Source of the DNA: Candidatus Omnitrophota bacterium
GTDB taxonomy: Bacteria; Omnitrophota; Gorgyraeia; Velamenicoccales; Velamenicoccaceae
Direction: 5' to 3'
Assembly (NCBI GenBank): GCA_028717105.1
Contig: JAQUOM010000026.1
Coordinates: 1-16,666, forward strand
Length of the DNA stretch: 16,666 bases
The notes under the pieces: generated by a model
The model's input: only the letters and a program-made list of their open reading frames with translations
Databases searched by the model: none
Told to the model about the DNA's origin: nothing
Program-made: the position numbers and the translations under genes
Shown: piece after piece, positions 14,592 through 16,666 of the stretch
Numbering within the stretch: position 1 is the stretch's first letter
Layout: each line of letters opens with the position of its first letter

Positions 14592-15494
14592 ATGGCCCTC
14601 AAAGAGTCGGTGATCGGTGAAGAGGCGGTTAACACGCGGTTAGATATTTATCTGGCCAGGTGCGAGCCTGAATTTTCCCGTACGTTCGTTAAGGATTGGA
14701 TTCTTAAAGGAAACGTTTCCGTCAACGGCCAGACCGCCAAGCCGCATTATCTGTTGAAGCTTCATGATCGCCTCTCCTGGGAAGGGCCGATGGTCGCGGT
14801 GACTTCTTTGAATGCCGAGGACATCCCTTTGAAGGTCCTCTATGAAGATGACGATGTTGTCGTGATCGATAAACCTGCCGGCATGGTCGTGCATCCCGGC
14901 GCCGGCCACGAGACACAAACGCTTGTGCATGCACTCCTGCATCATTGCGGTGCGCTCTCGACCGTCAGCCCGGAGCGGCCCGGGATTGTTCATCGGTTGG
15001 ACAAAGAGACGTCCGGCGTCATGGTCGCGGCTAAAAATAATCAAACGCATTTGAGCCTGGCCAAGCAGTTCAAGGAGCATTCCATTCGTCGCAGGTATAT
15101 CGCCCTCGTGGAAGGCAGCATTTCGTTTGACGAGGGCATTGTCGATGTGCCGGTCAAGAGGCATGCCATGGACCGCAAGAAAATGTCGGTGAGCTTTGCA
15201 GACGAGGCTAAGGAAGCGCACACATTTTACCGTGTCCTGGGCCGGTACGATGATTATACGGCGCTGGAATTGATCCCTCAAACCGGCCGCACGCATCAAT
15301 TGCGCGTGCATATGTCTTATCTGGGGCATCCGATCCTGGGTGACGCCGTCTACGGCCGCAAAAAGAATTTTTCCCGTCTCGCCCTCCACGCTAAAGATCT
15401 CGGTTTTGAGCATCCCTCGACAAAAGAATTCATGGAGTTTTCGTCTCCGTTGCCGCCGGAGCTGGAAAAAGCCATGCCCGGCGTTAAGTTTTGA
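14592..15494 (+). CDS. rluD: RluD-type ribosomal large subunit pseudouridine synthase
   Basis: The product converts uridines to pseudouridine in RNA. The 300-residue protein has an N-terminal S4 RNA-binding domain (about 14-65, NTRLDIYLA ... VKDWILKGNVSVNG) and a RluA-type catalytic domain. EDDDVVVIDKPAGMVVHPG at 85-103 and GIVHRLDKETSGVMV at 131-145 hold the catalytic Asp (D137). RRYIALVEG and IPQTGRTHQLRVHMSYLGHPILGD, the RxHQxR substrate region, follow. S4 plus RluA matches RluD (23S rRNA helix 69), but RluC or another paralog cannot be excluded, so substrate specificity is inferred. I start at the ATG of 14592 because residues from there align with the family N-terminus; a TTG at 14553 would add 13 poorly matching residues. 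The ribosome site is weak. Confidence 0.88.
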   Translation: MALKESVIGEEAVNTRLDIYLARCEPEFSRTFVKDWILKGNVSVNGQTAKPHYLLKLHDRLSWEGPMVAVTSLNAEDIPLKVLYEDDDVVVIDKPAGMVVHPGAGHETQTLVHALLHHCGALSTVSPERPGIVHRLDKETSGVMVAAKNNQTHLSLAKQFKEHSIRRRYIALVEGSISFDEGIVDVPVKRHAMDRKKMSVSFADEAKEAHTFYRVLGRYDDYTALELIPQTGRTHQLRVHMSYLGHPILGDAVYGRKKNFSRLALHAKDLGFEHPSTKEFMEFSSPLPPELEKAMPGVKF

Positions 15495-15579
15495 CAGAGG
15501 CGGGCGGAAGGGTGAAGGAAAGCCGGAGATACGGCCGCTTCCCGTCAGAAAACATCGGGGGCCGCCGGCGCATTGATTT

Positions 15580-15726
15580 TTAATCGAGACACGGGAATCC
15601 TTGGGCTTTTTTGAGCTCTGCGGGATACCGCTCAGACAAAAGATGATGAGCGGGACAAGCCTCTAGGATGCCTGCTCCCCAAAGGGCGCCCCCGTGGGCT
15701 TCTATGGACTCTCTCATGCTTTTCAT
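15580..15726 (-). CDS. Possible small antisense ORF, 48 aa, unrecognised
   Basis: Read on the - strand from the ATG complementary to 15726-15724, this gives a 48-residue product beginning MKSMRESIEAHGG and ending LLSERYPAELKKAQGFPCLD. AGGGGGA lies about 9 nt upstream of that ATG, a reasonable ribosome site, and the region has no + strand gene. I recognise no family, motif or signal peptide. It could be a real small protein, a decayed gene fragment, or chance. The ribosome site overlaps the + strand aroA start, so the two could interfere. Confidence is low. Confidence 0.2.
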   Translation of the reverse strand: MKSMRESIEAHGGALWGAGILEACPAHHLLSERYPAELKKAQGFPCLD

Positions 15727-15734
15727 GCTATAAT
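15705..15734 (+). promoter_or_regulatory. Extended -10 promoter of aroA
   Basis: A perfect TATAAT at 15729-15734 is preceded by TGC (15726-15728), an extended -10 element. A weaker -35, TGGACT at 15705-15710, lies 18 nt upstream. Only 8 nt separate the -10 from the aroA ATG at 15743, so the expected start site (15741-15743) falls on or just before the start codon. Confidence 0.6.
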
Positions 15735-15742
15735 TTCCCCCT

Positions 15743-16666
15743 ATGAAATCTCTCCGGATAACATCGGCTAAGAAGATCTGCGGGGCGATGGAACTTCCCG
15801 GCGACAAGTCCATTTCTCATCGCGCCGCTATTCTGGCATCTTTATGCAACGGCACGACGCAAATTCACCGCTTCCTGTTTTCCGACGATTGCCTCGTGAC
15901 CCTTCAGGCCCTGAAAGCCATGGGTATTTCCGTAACGTTCGACCGCGCCCGAGAGAGGGTACGTGTGGTTTCGGACGGGGTGCTGCGCCCTCCCTGCAAG
16001 GCCTTGTTCATGAAAGAGTCCGGGACAAGCGCCCGCGTCTTCATGGGGTTGCTGGCAGCCCAGGCTTTTGCGTCGCGTCTGACAGGGGCGCCTTCTTTAT
16101 TAAAGCGGCCCATGGGCCGCGTGATCACGCCCTTAAGGCTCATGGGCGCGGATATCCATGCCAGGCAAAAAAAAGGACAGGCTTACTTGCCTGTTGACGT
16201 CCGTCCCGCGGTTCTTTTCGGGATCGATTGGAAACAGGAGGTCGCTAGCGCTCAGGTGAAATCGGCGATCCTTCTGGCCGGGCTTTTTGCCGCGGGATCC
16301 ACGCGTGTCCATGAAACCGTCCCGACGCGAGACCATACGGAAAGGATGATGAGATTTTTTGGAGCAAAAATCCGTTTTTCAAAGCGGGGTATTGAAGTCC
16401 AAAAAAGCCGCCTGGTTTCGCCGCATCTGGTAACAATCCCCGGGGATATTTCGAGCGCCGCATTTTTTATCGTTGCAGCTCTTTTGTTGAAAGGGTCGCG
16501 GCTTGTCATTAAAGATGTAGGCGTGAATCCGACACGCACCGGCGCCCTTTCCGTCCTGCGCAGGATGGGCGGATGCATTCGTCAAAAACCCCGCGCAGAG
16601 GTTTATGAACCGGTGGCCGACCTGGATATTTGTTCGAGCGAGCTCCATGGCGTCCGGATCGGGGCA
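15743..16666 (+). CDS. aroA: AroA, EPSP synthase (3'-partial)
   Basis: EPSP synthase joins shikimate-3-phosphate and PEP in the shikimate pathway, in the cytoplasm. The frame is open for 308 codons from 15743 to the window end, about 70% of the usual 425-440 residues, with no internal stop. Motifs include ELPGDKSISHRAA near 17-29, which binds S3P and PEP, GTTQIHRFLFSDDCLVTLQAL, ESGTSARVFMGLLA, LLKRPMGRVITPLRLMGADI, SAQVKSAILLAGL, ETVPTRDHTERMMRFFGA, and GDISSAAFFIVAALL. The SSAAFF form resembles the Bacillus/Staphylococcus-like (class II) sequences. The family's usual Asn in N-[SA]-GT is Glu here (ESGTS). The start is fixed by N-terminal fit and by the promoter 8 nt upstream. There is no Shine-Dalgarno. 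Confidence 0.93.
   Translation, partial: MKSLRITSAKKICGAMELPGDKSISHRAAILASLCNGTTQIHRFLFSDDCLVTLQALKAMGISVTFDRARERVRVVSDGVLRPPCKALFMKESGTSARVFMGLLAAQAFASRLTGAPSLLKRPMGRVITPLRLMGADIHARQKKGQAYLPVDVRPAVLFGIDWKQEVASAQVKSAILLAGLFAAGSTRVHETVPTRDHTERMMRFFGAKIRFSKRGIEVQKSRLVSPHLVTIPGDISSAAFFIVAALLLKGSRLVIKDVGVNPTRTGALSVLRRMGGCIRQKPRAEVYEPVADLDICSSELHGVRIGA

Larger units (their letters stand above)
15495..15742. other. Gene-poor region with hairpins between rluD and aroA
   Basis: No convincing protein or tRNA gene was found in these 248 nt on the + strand. After the rluD stop, GGAAG (15506-15510) can pair with CTTCC (15538-15542) around an inner GCCG/CGGC hairpin, without a T-tract. Further on, CCGCTCA at 15628-15634 pairs with TGAGCGG at 15647-15653 (7 bp, 12-nt loop). 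GCGG at 15620-15623 competes for the first four of those bases. The right end carries the aroA promoter. The - strand holds a possible 48-codon ORF described separately. Confidence 0.4.

Noticed and set aside
1..16666. CRISPR array, tRNA, rRNA or prophage genes.
   Set aside because: No regularly spaced direct repeats, cloverleaf-like sequence, rRNA signature or phage-type gene was seen on reading both strands.

Overview
This window looks like a bacterial chromosome segment of ordinary housekeeping genes, almost all on the + strand. Seven genes of a dcw (division and cell wall) cluster are followed by small operons for metabolism, isoleucyl-tRNA charging, lipoprotein maturation, pseudouridylation and the shikimate pathway. 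The cell is probably Gram-negative and diderm: it has Lgt and LspA, a DksA/TraR-type zinc-finger protein and D-Ala-D-Ala peptidoglycan genes. The moderately GC-rich sequence and gene order would fit an uncultured lineage of the PVC/Omnitrophota kind. That placement is inference; nothing in the sequence proves it.

Region 1 (1-7064): murG (5' end outside the window), a secreted HEXXH metalloprotease, murC, murB, ddl, ftsQ, ftsA. Most junctions overlap by 4 to 29 nt, so the first five genes look translationally coupled. MurC, MurB and Ddl act in the cytoplasm, MurG makes lipid II, and FtsQ and FtsA belong to the divisome. The protease between murG and murC is unusual. A GC-rich palindromic block of about 160 nt separates ddl from ftsQ. 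The usual next gene, ftsZ, is absent.

Region 2 (7065-7354): where ftsZ would be expected there is an element of about 220 nt with nested inverted repeats and strong hairpins, resembling a MITE or a structured RNA.

Region 3 (7355-9765): yggS, proC and an MTA phosphorylase, tightly packed. Region 4 (9766-12673): a repeat-bearing leader and ileS. Region 5 (12674-15494): a promoter, then a dksA/traR-type gene, lspA, lgt and an rluD-type pseudouridine synthase. LspA and Lgt are successive lipoprotein-processing enzymes and their genes overlap by 20 nt.

Region 6 (15495-16666): a gene-poor 248 nt with hairpins and a strong-looking extended -10 promoter, then the first 308 codons of aroA, which remains open at the window end. 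The promoter lies so close to the aroA ATG that its mRNA is probably leaderless.

The observations most worth a second look are the protease inside the murG-murC junction, the loss of ftsZ from beside ftsA together with an atypical nucleotide-binding motif and tail in FtsA, the structured element at 7068-7291, the competing hairpins before ftsQ, and the apparently leaderless aroA. No CRISPR array, tRNA, rRNA, transposase or prophage gene was found, and I see no clear evidence of a wholly new multi-gene system.
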